Shown: positions 1 to 8,787 of the stretch, piece by piece
Layout: every line of letters begins with the position of its first letter
Position numbering within the stretch: the stretch's first letter is position 1
Assembly: GCF_026625045.1 (NCBI RefSeq)
Contig: NZ_CP113089.1
Location: 1,488,001 to 1,552,000, forward strand
Length of the DNA: 64,000 bases
Direction: 5' to 3'
DNA from: Microcella daejeonensis
Lineage (GTDB): Bacteria; Actinomycetota; Actinomycetes; Actinomycetales; Microbacteriaceae
Notes under the pieces: generated by a model
Database searches by the model: none
The model's input: only the letters and a program-made list of their open reading frames with translations
What the model was told of the DNA's origin: nothing
Translations under genes and position numbers: made by a program

Positions 1-1004
1 CTCTCCCGGCCGTCCTCGCGCACGAGGGTCGCGGTGAGCCCGAGGCGGCGGCGCGCCTGCAGCTCGGCGGTGAGCTTGAAGACCGGCGCAGGCAGCAGGT
101 GCACCTCGTCGTAGACGATGAGGCCCCAGTCGAGGGCGTCGAGCAGGGCGAGGTGCGCGTACTGCCCCTTCCGCTTCGCGGTGAGGATCTGGTACGTCGC
201 GATCGTGACCGGCTTGATCTCCTTGAGCTGGCCGGAGTACTCGCCGATCTCGTCCTCGGTGAGGCTCGTGCGGTTGAGCAGCTCGGTGCGCCACTGGCGG
301 GCCGAGACGGTGTTCGTCACGAGCACGAGCGTCGTCGTGCCGGCCGCGGCCATCGCTGCGGCGCCCACGAGCGTCTTGCCGGCGCCGCAGGGCAGCACCA
401 CGACGCCCGAGCCGCCGTCGAAGAAGTGGTCGACGGCCGTCTGCTGGTACGGCCGAAGGCTCCAGCCCTCATGGTCGAGGTCGATCGCGTGCGGGGTGCC
501 GGGGGTGTAGCCGGCGAGGTCCTCCGCCGGCCATCCGATCTTCACCAGCTCCTGCTTGACCTGCCCGCGGGCCCACGCCTCGAGCTCGAAGGTCGTCGAG
601 TCGATGCGGCGCACCAGCAGGGGCGCGACCTTGCGGTTGGAGGCGATCTCGGTGAGCACCGCGGTGTCGGTGCTGCGCAGCAGCAGCACCCCCTCGTCGC
701 CGCGCTCGATGACGAGCCGGCCGTAGCGGCCGACGGTCTCGGCGATGTCGATCGAGACCGACTGCGGCACGGGGAACTTCGAGTACTTCTCCAGCACGGC
801 GAGCATCTCGTCGGCGGCGTGGCCGGCGGCCCGGGCGTTCCAGAGCCCGAGCCGGGTGATGCGGTAGGTGTGCACGTGCTCGGGCGCGCGCTCGAGCTCG
901 GCGAACACGGCGAGGGCGTGACGCGCCTCCTCGGCCAGCGGACTGGCCACCTCCAGCAGCACGGTTCGGTCGCTCTGGACGATCAGCGGGCCGTCAGGAT
1001 TCAT
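1..1004 (-). CDS. DNA repair helicase XPB family, 3' part cut off by window edge
   Basis: Superfamily 2 helicase of the bacterial XPB (Ssl2/Rad25-like) type, an ATP-dependent 3'-5' DNA helicase in mycobacterial relatives. Translating the complement from ATG 1004 gives an N-terminal damage-recognition-like region. A Walker A motif CGAGKT follows near residue 205, a DEVH box (YDEVHLLPAP) near residue 297, and the motif III segment LTAT. The reading frame runs off the left edge, so the second RecA domain is not seen. It is the last visible gene of a leftward series with the helicase-associated protein at 1054-2919, a pairing common in Actinobacteria. The motifs make the family call firm; a role in repair is family knowledge. 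Confidence 0.93.
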   Translation of the reverse strand, partial: MNPDGPLIVQSDRTVLLEVASPLAEEARHALAVFAELERAPEHVHTYRITRLGLWNARAAGHAADEMLAVLEKYSKFPVPQSVSIDIAETVGRYGRLVIERGDEGVLLLRSTDTAVLTEIASNRKVAPLLVRRIDSTTFELEAWARGQVKQELVKIGWPAEDLAGYTPGTPHAIDLDHEGWSLRPYQQTAVDHFFDGGSGVVVLPCGAGKTLVGAAAMAAAGTTTLVLVTNTVSARQWRTELLNRTSLTEDEIGEYSGQLKEIKPVTIATYQILTAKRKGQYAHLALLDALDWGLIVYDEVHLLPAPVFKLTAELQARRRLGLTATLVREDGRE

Positions 1005-1053
1005 AGCGGGCCAGTCTAGGTGCGCCGCCTGTGAGCGACCGACCGCGGCGGTG

Positions 1054-2919
1054 CTAGTCGAGCGGCTCGAGCGCCGTGATGCTCGAGACCGGCAGCGTGC
1101 GCTCCACGTCGGCGACGCGGTCGCGGCCGCGCACGCGGCCCGCCGCGGCGCCCGTCGGCTCGAGGTCGAACGACCGCTCGCCGCCGTCGGGCATGCGCAC
1201 GGTGGCGCGCACGCCGAGCTTGCCGCGGATCGCGAGCTCCCACTGCCGCACGACCCAGGCTCCGCCGCTGTCGGGGCCCGAGGCCGCCGAGGATTCGCGC
1301 ATGCGGCTCACGGCGGCGGCGACGGCGTCGACCGGGGTCGGCACGGTCGCGCGCACGGTGCCGCGACGGGGGCGCTCGAGCGGCACGGCGCCGTCCTCCG
1401 GCGCGGCCGGGTAGCGGGCGTCGATGAGGGTCCACAGCACGACGGCGGGCTCGAGCCGGCTGACCAGGCGGTGCGGGCCCACGCGCACGAGCCCCAGCGG
1501 GGCGGCGGCGGTGTCGACCAGCACGGCGTCGAGCATGCCGGTGTCGTCGCTGCGCACGGCGGTGCGGGCGCCGAGGTCGGCGGTCTCCTCCGGCGTGAGC
1601 TCGGCCACGCGGATGGTGCCGTAGCGGCGGGCGGTCTCGCGCACGAGGTACTCGAGCGGCTGCGGGACGCCGGTGAGCGAGATGCCGGCGAGGAAGGCGA
1701 GCAGGGCATCCGCCGTCTCGCCCAGCGCGATCGCGCGACCGAGGGTCTCGGCGGTGATGCGGTAGCGCCCCGCGAGCCCTGCGCTCTCGAGCTCGGCCAT
1801 GCGGCGCAGCTGCTCGTCGACGCCGCCGTCGAGCGGGCCGGGCGAGACGACGGTGAGGTCGTGCTGCAGGTAGACCTTGTCGACCGTCGTGGGCACGAGC
1901 GGGGCGAGCACCTCGGCGGCCGCCTCGGCTCCGCCGGTGACGAGAGCCGCTCCGACGCTCGAGGGCCGGCCGTCGACGGCGATGCCGAGGCGGTCGCCCT
2001 GCGCCCCGCGGCGCCGCAGCCGGCCGAGCAGCGCCTCGTCGGCGGCCGGGTAGAGCCAGGCGACGAAGTCGGCGATGCCGTCGCCCCAGCGCGCATCGAC
2101 GCGGTCGGCGAGAAGGCGGTGCAGCTCATCGGGCAGCTGGGCCAGCCACGCCTCGGCCAGACGCGCCCAGCGCGTCGGCAGGGGCAGGCGGCGCCACTCC
2201 TCGGCGTCGTCGAGGGCGAGCGTGCGGCCGTTCGACTCGTGCACGAGGCCGGCGAGGGCGGCGAGGTCGATGAGCACGGGCACCTCGTCGAGCTCGGCGC
2301 CGCACGCCTCGGCCAGGCGCTTCGCGTCGGGCAGCGACATGCCGCCCTTCGCGAGCATGCGGGCGGGCGCGGCGACGAGCGCGGCGACGATCTCGGCGAT
2401 GCGCGTGGCCGTCGTGAACGCGCGCTCGGCCGCCCCCCGGTCGAGGAACCGGCGGTCGGTGTCGTCGACGGGCGCGAGCGCGGCGGGCGGCGGGGTGTCG
2501 CGCAGCTGCGCGGCGGAGGGCAGGCCGCGCTCGGGCCACGCGGCCAGCGCCTCGCCGACGGAGGGCCAGACCGTGACGCCCGTCGGCTCGAGCGCGCAGA
2601 GCGCCAGGGCGTCGGCGGCGGAGAGGTCGGGGGCGAGCGCGGGCTCCGCACGATCCAGCGCGGCGGCGAGGGCGGCGAGGGGCACGGGCTCGGCGGGATG
2701 CTCGGCGGCCGTCGCGAGCGCCGCGAGGGTGCGGCGGCCGAGGCCGGCGAGAGCGGCATCCACCGAATGCGCGTCGAGCAGCGCCTCGGCGAGGTCGAAG
2801 ATGTCCTTCACCGAGCCGGGGCTCACCGACCGCCCGGTGATGAGGGCGGCGAGGTCGTCATCGCTCCGGTCGCGCAGGCGCGCCGCGAGAGCGAGGGAGG
2901 CCGCGCTAGTTGCCGGCAT
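1054..2919 (-). CDS. Helicase-associated domain protein (XPB/Ssl2-like N-terminal family)
   Basis: Protein of 621 aa with no Walker motifs, matching the actinobacterial helicase-associated proteins that resemble the non-catalytic N-terminal part of XPB/Ssl2. It is Ala/Leu-rich, and a conserved-looking stretch in the second half (VYLQHDLTVVSPGPL) matches what I recall of this family. It lies 49 bp upstream of the XPB helicase in the same orientation, which suggests a shared transcript and a partner role. The start ATG lies inside the end of the upstream membrane-protein gene (14-nt overlap), so translation may be coupled. The biochemical function is not established. Confidence 0.8.
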   Translation of the reverse strand: MPATSAASLALAARLRDRSDDDLAALITGRSVSPGSVKDIFDLAEALLDAHSVDAALAGLGRRTLAALATAAEHPAEPVPLAALAAALDRAEPALAPDLSAADALALCALEPTGVTVWPSVGEALAAWPERGLPSAAQLRDTPPPAALAPVDDTDRRFLDRGAAERAFTTATRIAEIVAALVAAPARMLAKGGMSLPDAKRLAEACGAELDEVPVLIDLAALAGLVHESNGRTLALDDAEEWRRLPLPTRWARLAEAWLAQLPDELHRLLADRVDARWGDGIADFVAWLYPAADEALLGRLRRRGAQGDRLGIAVDGRPSSVGAALVTGGAEAAAEVLAPLVPTTVDKVYLQHDLTVVSPGPLDGGVDEQLRRMAELESAGLAGRYRITAETLGRAIALGETADALLAFLAGISLTGVPQPLEYLVRETARRYGTIRVAELTPEETADLGARTAVRSDDTGMLDAVLVDTAAAPLGLVRVGPHRLVSRLEPAVVLWTLIDARYPAAPEDGAVPLERPRRGTVRATVPTPVDAVAAAVSRMRESSAASGPDSGGAWVVRQWELAIRGKLGVRATVRMPDGGERSFDLEPTGAAAGRVRGRDRVADVERTLPVSSITALEPLD

Positions 2920-3157
2920 CCTTGGCGGCCCGCCCCCGACGCACGGCGCTGACGACCAGCAGGACGATGATGAGCACGAAGCCGATCGGCAGGCCGATGA
3001 GGGGCAGGATGGTGATGAGCGGCCAGATGCCGGTCGCCAGCTCTTCGCGCCCGATGCCGGTGGCGGTGCCGATGATGACCGCGACGAACGACGCCAGGCT
3101 CACCACGATGATCGCGGCCACCATGTAGGCGAGCACGCGTTCGATGCGGTTGTTCAT
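2906..3157 (-). CDS. Small two-helix membrane protein
   Basis: Protein of 83 aa with two hydrophobic segments, about residues 9-31 and 45-71, separated by a short polar stretch (TGIGREELATG). It ends in a basic tail (RRGRAAKD). I do not recognise a named family. The gene overlaps the start of the helicase-associated protein by 14 nt and is probably co-transcribed with it. The ATG was chosen because it directly precedes the amphipathic NNRIERVLAYM segment; longer upstream reading is antisense to the cold-shock gene and is not credible. Confidence 0.7.
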   Translation of the reverse strand: MNNRIERVLAYMVAAIIVVSLASFVAVIIGTATGIGREELATGIWPLITILPLIGLPIGFVLIIVLLVVSAVRRGRAAKDAGN

Positions 3158-3214
3158 GACGATCGACTCTTCGGGCACGGGTTCAGGATAGGGGGGCGCT
3201 CCGACAGTGCAGTA

Positions 3215-3230
3215 CCCCCGGTCCAGGGGG
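3215..3230 (+). promoter_or_regulatory. CCCCC/GGGGG hairpin upstream of the cold-shock gene
   Basis: Perfect inverted repeat CCCCC-GGTCCA-GGGGG located 69 bp before the cold-shock ATG, in the gap between divergent genes. It could be a protein-binding palindrome or part of a 5' leader. A CCCCC-TAAA-GGGGG element also occurs inside the larger hairpin at 11601-11643. No function can be assigned. Confidence 0.3.
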
Positions 3231-3298
3231 AGCGCGCACGCGGTATCGTCGAGCGTCGGGCCCATCCGGCCGATCCGCCCATCTCGAGGAGTACGCGC

Positions 3299-3679
3299 AT
3301 GCCCACCGGCAAGGTCAAGTTCTACGACCAGGAGAAGGGTTTCGGCTTCATCACCTCCGACGAGGGAGCCGAGGTGTTCCTGCACGCCTCCGCCCTCCCC
3401 GAGGGCGCGGTCGTCAAGGTGGGCAGCCGCCTCGAGTTCGGCGTGGCCGACGGCAAGCGGGGCGCCCAGGCGCTCTCCGTGCGCGTGCTCGACCCGAAGC
3501 CGAGCGTCACCAAGATCAACCGCCGCCCGGCGCACGAGATGTCGGTCATCATCGAGGACCTCATCAAGCTGCTCGACGGCATGGGCGGCAAGCTCAAGGG
3601 CGGCCGGTACCCCGACTCCGAGCACGGCCGCAAGATCGCCGCCGTGCTGCGCAAGGTCGCGGACGACCTGGATGCCTGA
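3299..3679 (+). CDS. Cold-shock domain protein with C-terminal extension
   Basis: Protein of 126 aa. Residues 1-66 form a cold-shock domain with RNP-1-like KGFGFIT (residues 13-19) and RNP-2-like VFLHASAL, the surfaces that bind single-stranded nucleic acid. Classical Csp proteins are about 67 aa. This one adds about 60 residues that include EMSVIIEDLIKLLDG and a charged tail, as in the longer actinobacterial Csps. The start is the ATG before PTGKVKFYD, the usual family N-terminus. Its stop overlaps the ATG of the DUF3027 gene (ATGCCTGA, 8 nt), so the two are probably co-translated. Confidence 0.92.
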   Translation: MPTGKVKFYDQEKGFGFITSDEGAEVFLHASALPEGAVVKVGSRLEFGVADGKRGAQALSVRVLDPKPSVTKINRRPAHEMSVIIEDLIKLLDGMGGKLKGGRYPDSEHGRKIAAVLRKVADDLDA

Positions 3680-4223
3680 CGCGGGCACCCCGGCGACGCC
3701 GGGCCGCGACGCCCTCGCCGACCGCCAGGTGCTCGAGCCCATCGCCCGGGCGGCGCTCGCCGAGATCACCCCTGAGTCGACGGTCGGCGCGTTCCGCGAG
3801 ATCACCGTCGAGGACGCCGTCGCGACCGTGCACTTCTCGCCGCGCATGGGCGGCTACCCCGGCTGGGTGTGGGCCGTCGCCATCGCGGTGAACGAGGGCC
3901 TCGAGCCGAGCGTGCTGGAGACCGAGCTCATCCCCTCCGACGGCGCGCTCGTGGCCCCCGAATGGGTGCCGTGGTCGGATCGCCTGGAGGAGTACCTTTC
4001 CCATCAGGCGGATGAGGATGACTCCGAGGAGGAGGATTCCGACGACGCGGAGGAGTCGGACGACTCCGAGGAGTCGGATGACGACGATCACGAGCACGAC
4101 GAGGACGACCTCGATCCGGACGACGACGTCGACGGCGTCGACATCGACGAGCACGCACCGATGACCGAGCACGACGACACCGAGCACGACGACACCGAGC
4201 ACGACCCGACCGACGAGGATTGA
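3672..4223 (+). CDS. DUF3027 family protein with acidic tail
   Basis: Protein of 183 aa. The conserved core (about residues 20-108) contains the DUF3027 hallmarks GGYPGWVWAVA and LVAPEWVPWSDR. From about residue 115 to the end the chain is almost entirely Asp, Glu, Ser and His (EDDSEEEDSDD-type runs), so it is very acidic and probably disordered. Translation overlaps the cold-shock gene, a conserved actinobacterial arrangement. The function is unknown; an interaction with basic partners or metal is only speculation from the composition. Confidence 0.85.
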   Translation: MPDAGTPATPGRDALADRQVLEPIARAALAEITPESTVGAFREITVEDAVATVHFSPRMGGYPGWVWAVAIAVNEGLEPSVLETELIPSDGALVAPEWVPWSDRLEEYLSHQADEDDSEEEDSDDAEESDDSEESDDDDHEHDEDDLDPDDDVDGVDIDEHAPMTEHDDTEHDDTEHDPTDED

Positions 4224-4227
4224 TCCC

Positions 4228-4746
4228 ATGACGACGACCGCCCGCGTGCTGAGCGCACGATCCCTCGCGGCGGTCGCCGCCACCGCGCTGCTCGCCCTCT
4301 CACTGGGCGGATGCGCGGCGATCAACTCGATCACCGGCGAGGTCGAGCGCGACGACAGCGGCCAGGTCGTCGAGGGCAACGACAGCGCCGACGTCTTCGC
4401 CATCGCCGTGGGCGACTGCCTCAACGACGCCTCGGTCGCGGAGGAGGAGGTCAGCTCGCTCCCCATCGTCCCCTGCAGCGAGCCGCACGACAGCGAGGTG
4501 TACTCCGCCTTCGACCTGACCACGGCCGAGCTGCCGACCGATGAGGAGCTCGCCGCAGCCGTCGAGGAGAACTGCGGTTCCGCTTTCGAGCAGTTCATCG
4601 GGCTCGCCTACGAGGAGTCGCTCTACTACGTCAGCTACTTCAGCCCGAGCGCCGAGAGCTGGGCCACCGGCGATCGCGAGGTGCTCTGCACGGTCTACGA
4701 CCAGGCGGGCCAGACCACCGGCAGCCTCGAGGGGATCGCCCGCTAG
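4228..4746 (+). CDS. Septum-formation-family lipoprotein
   Basis: Protein of 172 aa with a lipoprotein signal peptide: hydrophobic segment about residues 13-28, lipobox LGGC with Cys29. The mature part has the 'septum formation' (DUF4190-associated) pattern VGDCLNDAS...VPCSEPHDSEVYSAF...ENCGSAF...LCTVYD, with paired cysteines expected to form disulfides outside the cell. It follows DUF3027 after 4 bp, so it may be the third gene of the csp operon. The membrane location is well supported; a role in division is the family name only. Confidence 0.82.
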   Translation: MTTTARVLSARSLAAVAATALLALSLGGCAAINSITGEVERDDSGQVVEGNDSADVFAIAVGDCLNDASVAEEEVSSLPIVPCSEPHDSEVYSAFDLTTAELPTDEELAAAVEENCGSAFEQFIGLAYEESLYYVSYFSPSAESWATGDREVLCTVYDQAGQTTGSLEGIAR

Positions 4747-4793
4747 GCGATCCCGCCCGCCCGTCGCCGGCCGCGCCGATCCGCTGCTGCGGC

Positions 4794-6293
4794 TCAGCCG
4801 AGCACGGCGCTCGTGACGTCGGCGACCTCCGGGTCGTCGCGCAGGGCAGCCCGCGCCGCGAGCCCGATGATCGCGCCGTAGGTCGGGTAGGCGAAGCGCA
4901 CGGCCGCGAGCGTCGCGGCGTCCGCCCCGGCCGCCATCGCGGTCGCGACCGACTGCACGATCTCGATCGCGTGCTCGCCGACGGCGTGCGCGCCGAGCAC
5001 GAGGTCGCGCCGGCGGTCGACGATGAGCGTCAGGAATCCTCGGGTGCGGTCGTCGATGACGGCCCGGTCGAGGTCGCTGAACGGCACGGTCACGACGATG
5101 CAGCCCGGGTCCCGCTCGCGCGCTTCGGCGACCGTCGCGCCCACCCCGCCGTAGTCGGGGTCGGTGAACCCGCCGGAGGGAAGCAGGCTCAGCATCGAGC
5201 GCCGGTTGACGCCGAGCACGGCGTTCTCGGCCGCGGCCTCGCCCTCGAACTGGGCTCCCTGCACGAGCATGTCGCGCCCGTTGGCGTCGCCGACGACGAG
5301 GATGCTCGGCACGGGCGAGCGGTAGAACCGGTCGACCGGCAGGAAGCCGCGCTCGGGCTCGAGCCCCGCCTTGTCGAGCGCGAGGGGCGCGAGGTCGGCG
5401 GGCCACCCCGTGGCCATGACGACGACGTCGACGAGCGTGCGCTGGGCATCCGCCCCCTGCCGCCAGTGGACGGCGATGCCGTCACCGGTCTGCTCGAGGC
5501 GGTCGACGCCGGCGATACCCGTGCGCACGGCGACGCCGTCGGCCTCGAAGGCCTCGGCGATGGCGGCCGAGACGCTCTCGTCGCTCGTCATCAGCACGCG
5601 CGGGGCGAGGTCGAGCACCGTGACCTCGCTGCCGAGCGAGCGGAAGATCGTCACCAGCTGGGCTCCGGTGTTGCCCGCGCCGATGATGGCGACGCGGCGC
5701 GGCAGCTCGGGCAGATCGAGCACGTGCTCTGGCACGGTCGCGAGCTCGGCGCCCGGGATGGGGATGCGGGAGGAGTGCCCGCCGACGGCGAGGATGATCG
5801 TGTCGGCGTGGATGCGCCGGCCGCTGTCGATCACCATCGTGTGGGCGTCCTCGAAGCGGGCGCGCCCCTCCTGCAGCAGGCGGATGCCCGCCTCGGCGAA
5901 CCGCGCCGGCTCGCGCTTCATCTCGCGCACCGCCTGCACCGCGGCGCGCACCCGGCCCGTCGTGGCCGCCCAGTCGACCCGCTCGTCGACGGCGACGATG
6001 CCGTAGCGGCCCGCGGTGCGCACCTCGCGCATCAGCCGCGCGGCCTTCGCGAGACCCCGCGTGGGCACGCAGCCGAGGTTGACGCAGGTGCCGCCCGTGG
6101 CGGCCGCCTCGACCACGGTGACGTCGGCGCCGAGCTCGCGGGCCCGCAGCGCGGCGGCCGTGCCGCCCGGGCCGGCACCGACGACGAGCACCTCGGTGGT
6201 GACGTCGTCGAGCGCGCCCGACGCGGCAGGGCCCGATGCGGTCATCGGGGCGGAGGTCGGCGCGGACGTCGGAGCGGCGGCGGAGGGGGTCAT
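4794..6293 (-). CDS. FAD/NAD(P)-dependent disulfide reductase-like protein lacking the His-Glu pair
   Basis: Protein of 499 aa of the pyridine nucleotide-disulfide oxidoreductase family (lipoamide dehydrogenase/mercuric reductase fold). A low-complexity Ala/Thr/Ser/Pro leader (residues 1-30) precedes the FAD-binding GAGPGG (39-44). The redox pair CVNLGC (Cys70, Cys75) is followed by an NAD(P) Rossmann motif IIGAGNTG near residue 197 and the second FAD motif VVGDANG. At the C-terminus the usual HPTxxE reads YPTYGA (469-474), so the catalytic His is Tyr and the Glu is Ala. The substrate is therefore unclear; a classical thiol-disulfide role is doubtful. It is a single gene facing the lipoprotein gene. 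Confidence 0.85.
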   Translation of the reverse strand: MTPSAAAPTSAPTSAPMTASGPAASGALDDVTTEVLVVGAGPGGTAAALRARELGADVTVVEAAATGGTCVNLGCVPTRGLAKAARLMREVRTAGRYGIVAVDERVDWAATTGRVRAAVQAVREMKREPARFAEAGIRLLQEGRARFEDAHTMVIDSGRRIHADTIILAVGGHSSRIPIPGAELATVPEHVLDLPELPRRVAIIGAGNTGAQLVTIFRSLGSEVTVLDLAPRVLMTSDESVSAAIAEAFEADGVAVRTGIAGVDRLEQTGDGIAVHWRQGADAQRTLVDVVVMATGWPADLAPLALDKAGLEPERGFLPVDRFYRSPVPSILVVGDANGRDMLVQGAQFEGEAAAENAVLGVNRRSMLSLLPSGGFTDPDYGGVGATVAEARERDPGCIVVTVPFSDLDRAVIDDRTRGFLTLIVDRRRDLVLGAHAVGEHAIEIVQSVATAMAAGADAATLAAVRFAYPTYGAIIGLAARAALRDDPEVADVTSAVLG

Positions 6294-6345
6294 GACGATC
6301 AGCGTGCCGCACCCGGGCCTCGCGCGCCCGCGTGCGGGCTGTGCG

Positions 6346-6666
6346 TCAGCCGAGCGGTGGCGCGGCGGGAGCTGCGGGCGGGGTGAGCGGCGATGCGGGG
6401 GCGGGGGGCGGTGCGGCCGCGCTCCCGCGCCGGTCGTGGCCGGTGCGCCGGGAGACGATCACGCCCGCGACGCCGAGCGCGATGCCGATGCCGATCGTGA
6501 GCAGGGCGGCCCGGGTGTCGAGGGCGCCGGGCACCGCGAGCATGGCGAGCACGACGGCGAGGCCGAGCATCCACCCGCCCAAGCCCACCCAGAAGGCGCG
6601 CGCATCGTTCGTGCGCAGCGGCTCGGGTTCGGGCCGGCGCTCCTCCTGGCGCACCCAGAGGCGCAT
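6346..6666 (-). CDS. DUF2530 membrane protein
   Basis: Protein of 106 aa with two hydrophobic segments (about residues 25-45 and 52-72) joined by PGALDTR. They are preceded by a charged N-terminus (RQEERRPEPEPLRTNDARAFWVG) and followed by a Pro/Ala-rich tail. The ARAFWVG...GW pattern is typical of DUF2530, which commonly lies beside serC in Actinobacteria; here it starts 5 bp after the serC stop. The function is unknown. Confidence 0.75.
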   Translation of the reverse strand: MRLWVRQEERRPEPEPLRTNDARAFWVGLGGWMLGLAVVLAMLAVPGALDTRAALLTIGIGIALGVAGVIVSRRTGHDRRGSAAAPPPAPASPLTPPAAPAAPPLG

Positions 6667-6671
6667 CGCGC

Positions 6672-7832
<1,161 letters not shown>

Positions 7833-7885
7833 TTAGGCTGGAGGTCTGCCCGTCGGGGCGGGGCGATGCGACCGGGAGGCGATCA

Positions 7886-8575
7886 ATGACGGATCTCGTC
7901 GACACCACCGAGATGTACCTGCGCACCATCCTCGATCTCGAGGAGGAGGGCATCGTGCCCCTCCGCGCCCGCATCTCCGAGCGCATCGGGCACTCCGGCC
8001 CGACCGTGTCGCAGACCGTCGCCCGCATGGAGCGCGACGGCCTCGTGCACGTCGACGGCGACCGGCACCTGCAGCTGTCGGAGACCGGCCGTCACAAGGC
8101 GGTCGGGGTCATGCGCAAGCACCGGCTCGCCGAGCGCCTGCTCGCCGACGTCATCGGCCTCGACTGGTCGCTCGTGCACGACGAGGCCTGCCGCTGGGAG
8201 CACGTGATGAGCGAGCAGGTCGAGCGCCGGCTGCTGACCCTTCTCGGCGACCCCACCGAGTCGCCCTACGGCAACCCCATCCCGGGGCTGGAGGAGATCG
8301 GCGGCCCCGTCGCCGAGTCTTTCCTCGACGGTGTGCTGCCGCTGCCGCACGCGCTCGCCGCCGGCACCCTGCACTGCACCATCCGGCGTCTCGCCGAGCC
8401 GGTGCAGTTCGACCCCGATCTGCTGCACCAGCTCCACGAGGCCGGTGTCATGCCCGGCGCGGAGGCGCGGATCCGGGCCGAGGCGAACGGCTACATATCG
8501 GTGGAGGTCGTGGGCCGTGCTGAGGGGATCGAACTGCCGACCGAGGTCGCGCAGCACATATACGTCGCCGACTGA
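7886..8575 (+). CDS. IdeR/DtxR-family metal-dependent repressor
   Basis: Protein of 229 aa. The N-terminal winged helix (residues 1-65) contains RISERIGHSGPTVSQTVARMERDGLV, the DtxR/IdeR recognition region. A dimerization/metal-binding domain follows (GVMRKHRLAERLL...DEACRWEHVMSEQVE), where His and Glu ligands for Fe(II) are visible. The C-terminal SH3-like part runs from about residue 150 (GAEARIRAEANGYISVEV). It probably represses iron uptake genes when Fe(II)-loaded; no obvious iron box was found in this window. It is divergent from serC. Confidence 0.92.
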   Translation: MTDLVDTTEMYLRTILDLEEEGIVPLRARISERIGHSGPTVSQTVARMERDGLVHVDGDRHLQLSETGRHKAVGVMRKHRLAERLLADVIGLDWSLVHDEACRWEHVMSEQVERRLLTLLGDPTESPYGNPIPGLEEIGGPVAESFLDGVLPLPHALAAGTLHCTIRRLAEPVQFDPDLLHQLHEAGVMPGAEARIRAEANGYISVEVVGRAEGIELPTEVAQHIYVAD

Positions 8576-8610
8576 CGAATAGGCACACCATCTGGGGTCG
8601 GCCCGTCGCC

Positions 8611-8640
8611 TTGTAACCAGACCGTTATCTCGCTTACACT
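8611..8640 (+). promoter_or_regulatory. Sigma70-type promoter for the nlpC leader
   Basis: TTGTAA (8611-8616) and TACACT (8635-8640) are separated by 18 bp, a good match to the vegetative promoter consensus. Transcription would start around 8646, exactly at the first strand of the leader's first helix (8645-8652). The coincidence of promoter and helix strengthens both calls. Confidence 0.6.
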
Positions 8641-8644
8641 CGCC

Positions 8645-8767
8645 GGGTCCCCGCGGCCACCCAACCGGCAGGGGATCCTGCACGCGGCATCTCACGCCGC
8701 CCGTCCCGCGTGCAGACCGTGGACACCACGAAAGCGGACGGGCCGCCTGCGAGGAGCGGTGAGATGC
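8645..8767 (+). ncRNA. Structured 5' leader RNA of the NlpC/P60 gene (candidate riboregulator)
   Basis: The leader holds several exact complementarities. P1 is GGGTCCCC (8645-8652) with GGGGATCC (8671-8678). P2 is TGCACGC (8679-8685) with GCGTGCA (8708-8714). P3 is the hairpin CGTGG-ACA-CCACG (8718-8730). The P2 loop segment GCCCGTCC (8699-8706) pairs with GGACGGGC (8736-8743), forming a pseudoknot. GCATCTCAC (8687-8695) is fully complementary to GTGAGATGC (8759-8767), which contains a start codon, so opening P2 could mask translation initiation. Actinobacterial NlpC/P60 genes are classical targets of c-di-AMP (ydaO) riboswitches, but the conserved ydaO sequence blocks were not found. The pairings are seen; regulation is inferred. 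Confidence 0.6.
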
Positions 8768-8787
8768 GAAGAGGCCCAATCTCTTGA
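8764..8787 (+). CDS. Possible 7-codon leader peptide MRRGPIS
   Basis: ATG 8764 has a strong ribosome-binding site (GAGGAG, 8751-8756, 7-nt spacer) and reads MRRGPIS before TGA 8785-8787. That stop overlaps the TTG start of the NlpC gene (TTGA). Translational coupling from this mini-ORF would explain how the poor TTG start is used. The start codon is inside the 9-nt sequence that the leader RNA can mask. No homology evidence exists for so short a peptide. Confidence 0.4.
   Translation: MRRGPIS

Noticed and set aside
1051..2952. Long plus-strand reading frames antisense to core genes (also 16405-19260, 49853-54472 and 54903-57044)
   Set aside because: They are GC-rich shadow frames opposite genes with clear motifs, are Arg/Gly/His-rich without domains, and lack ribosome-binding sites.
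8641..8783. Classical ydaO/c-di-AMP riboswitch before the NlpC gene
   Set aside because: The gene context fits, but the conserved GGGUGAAUCC-like and CCGUCAGCUAAC-like blocks are absent on both strands, so only a structured leader is claimed.
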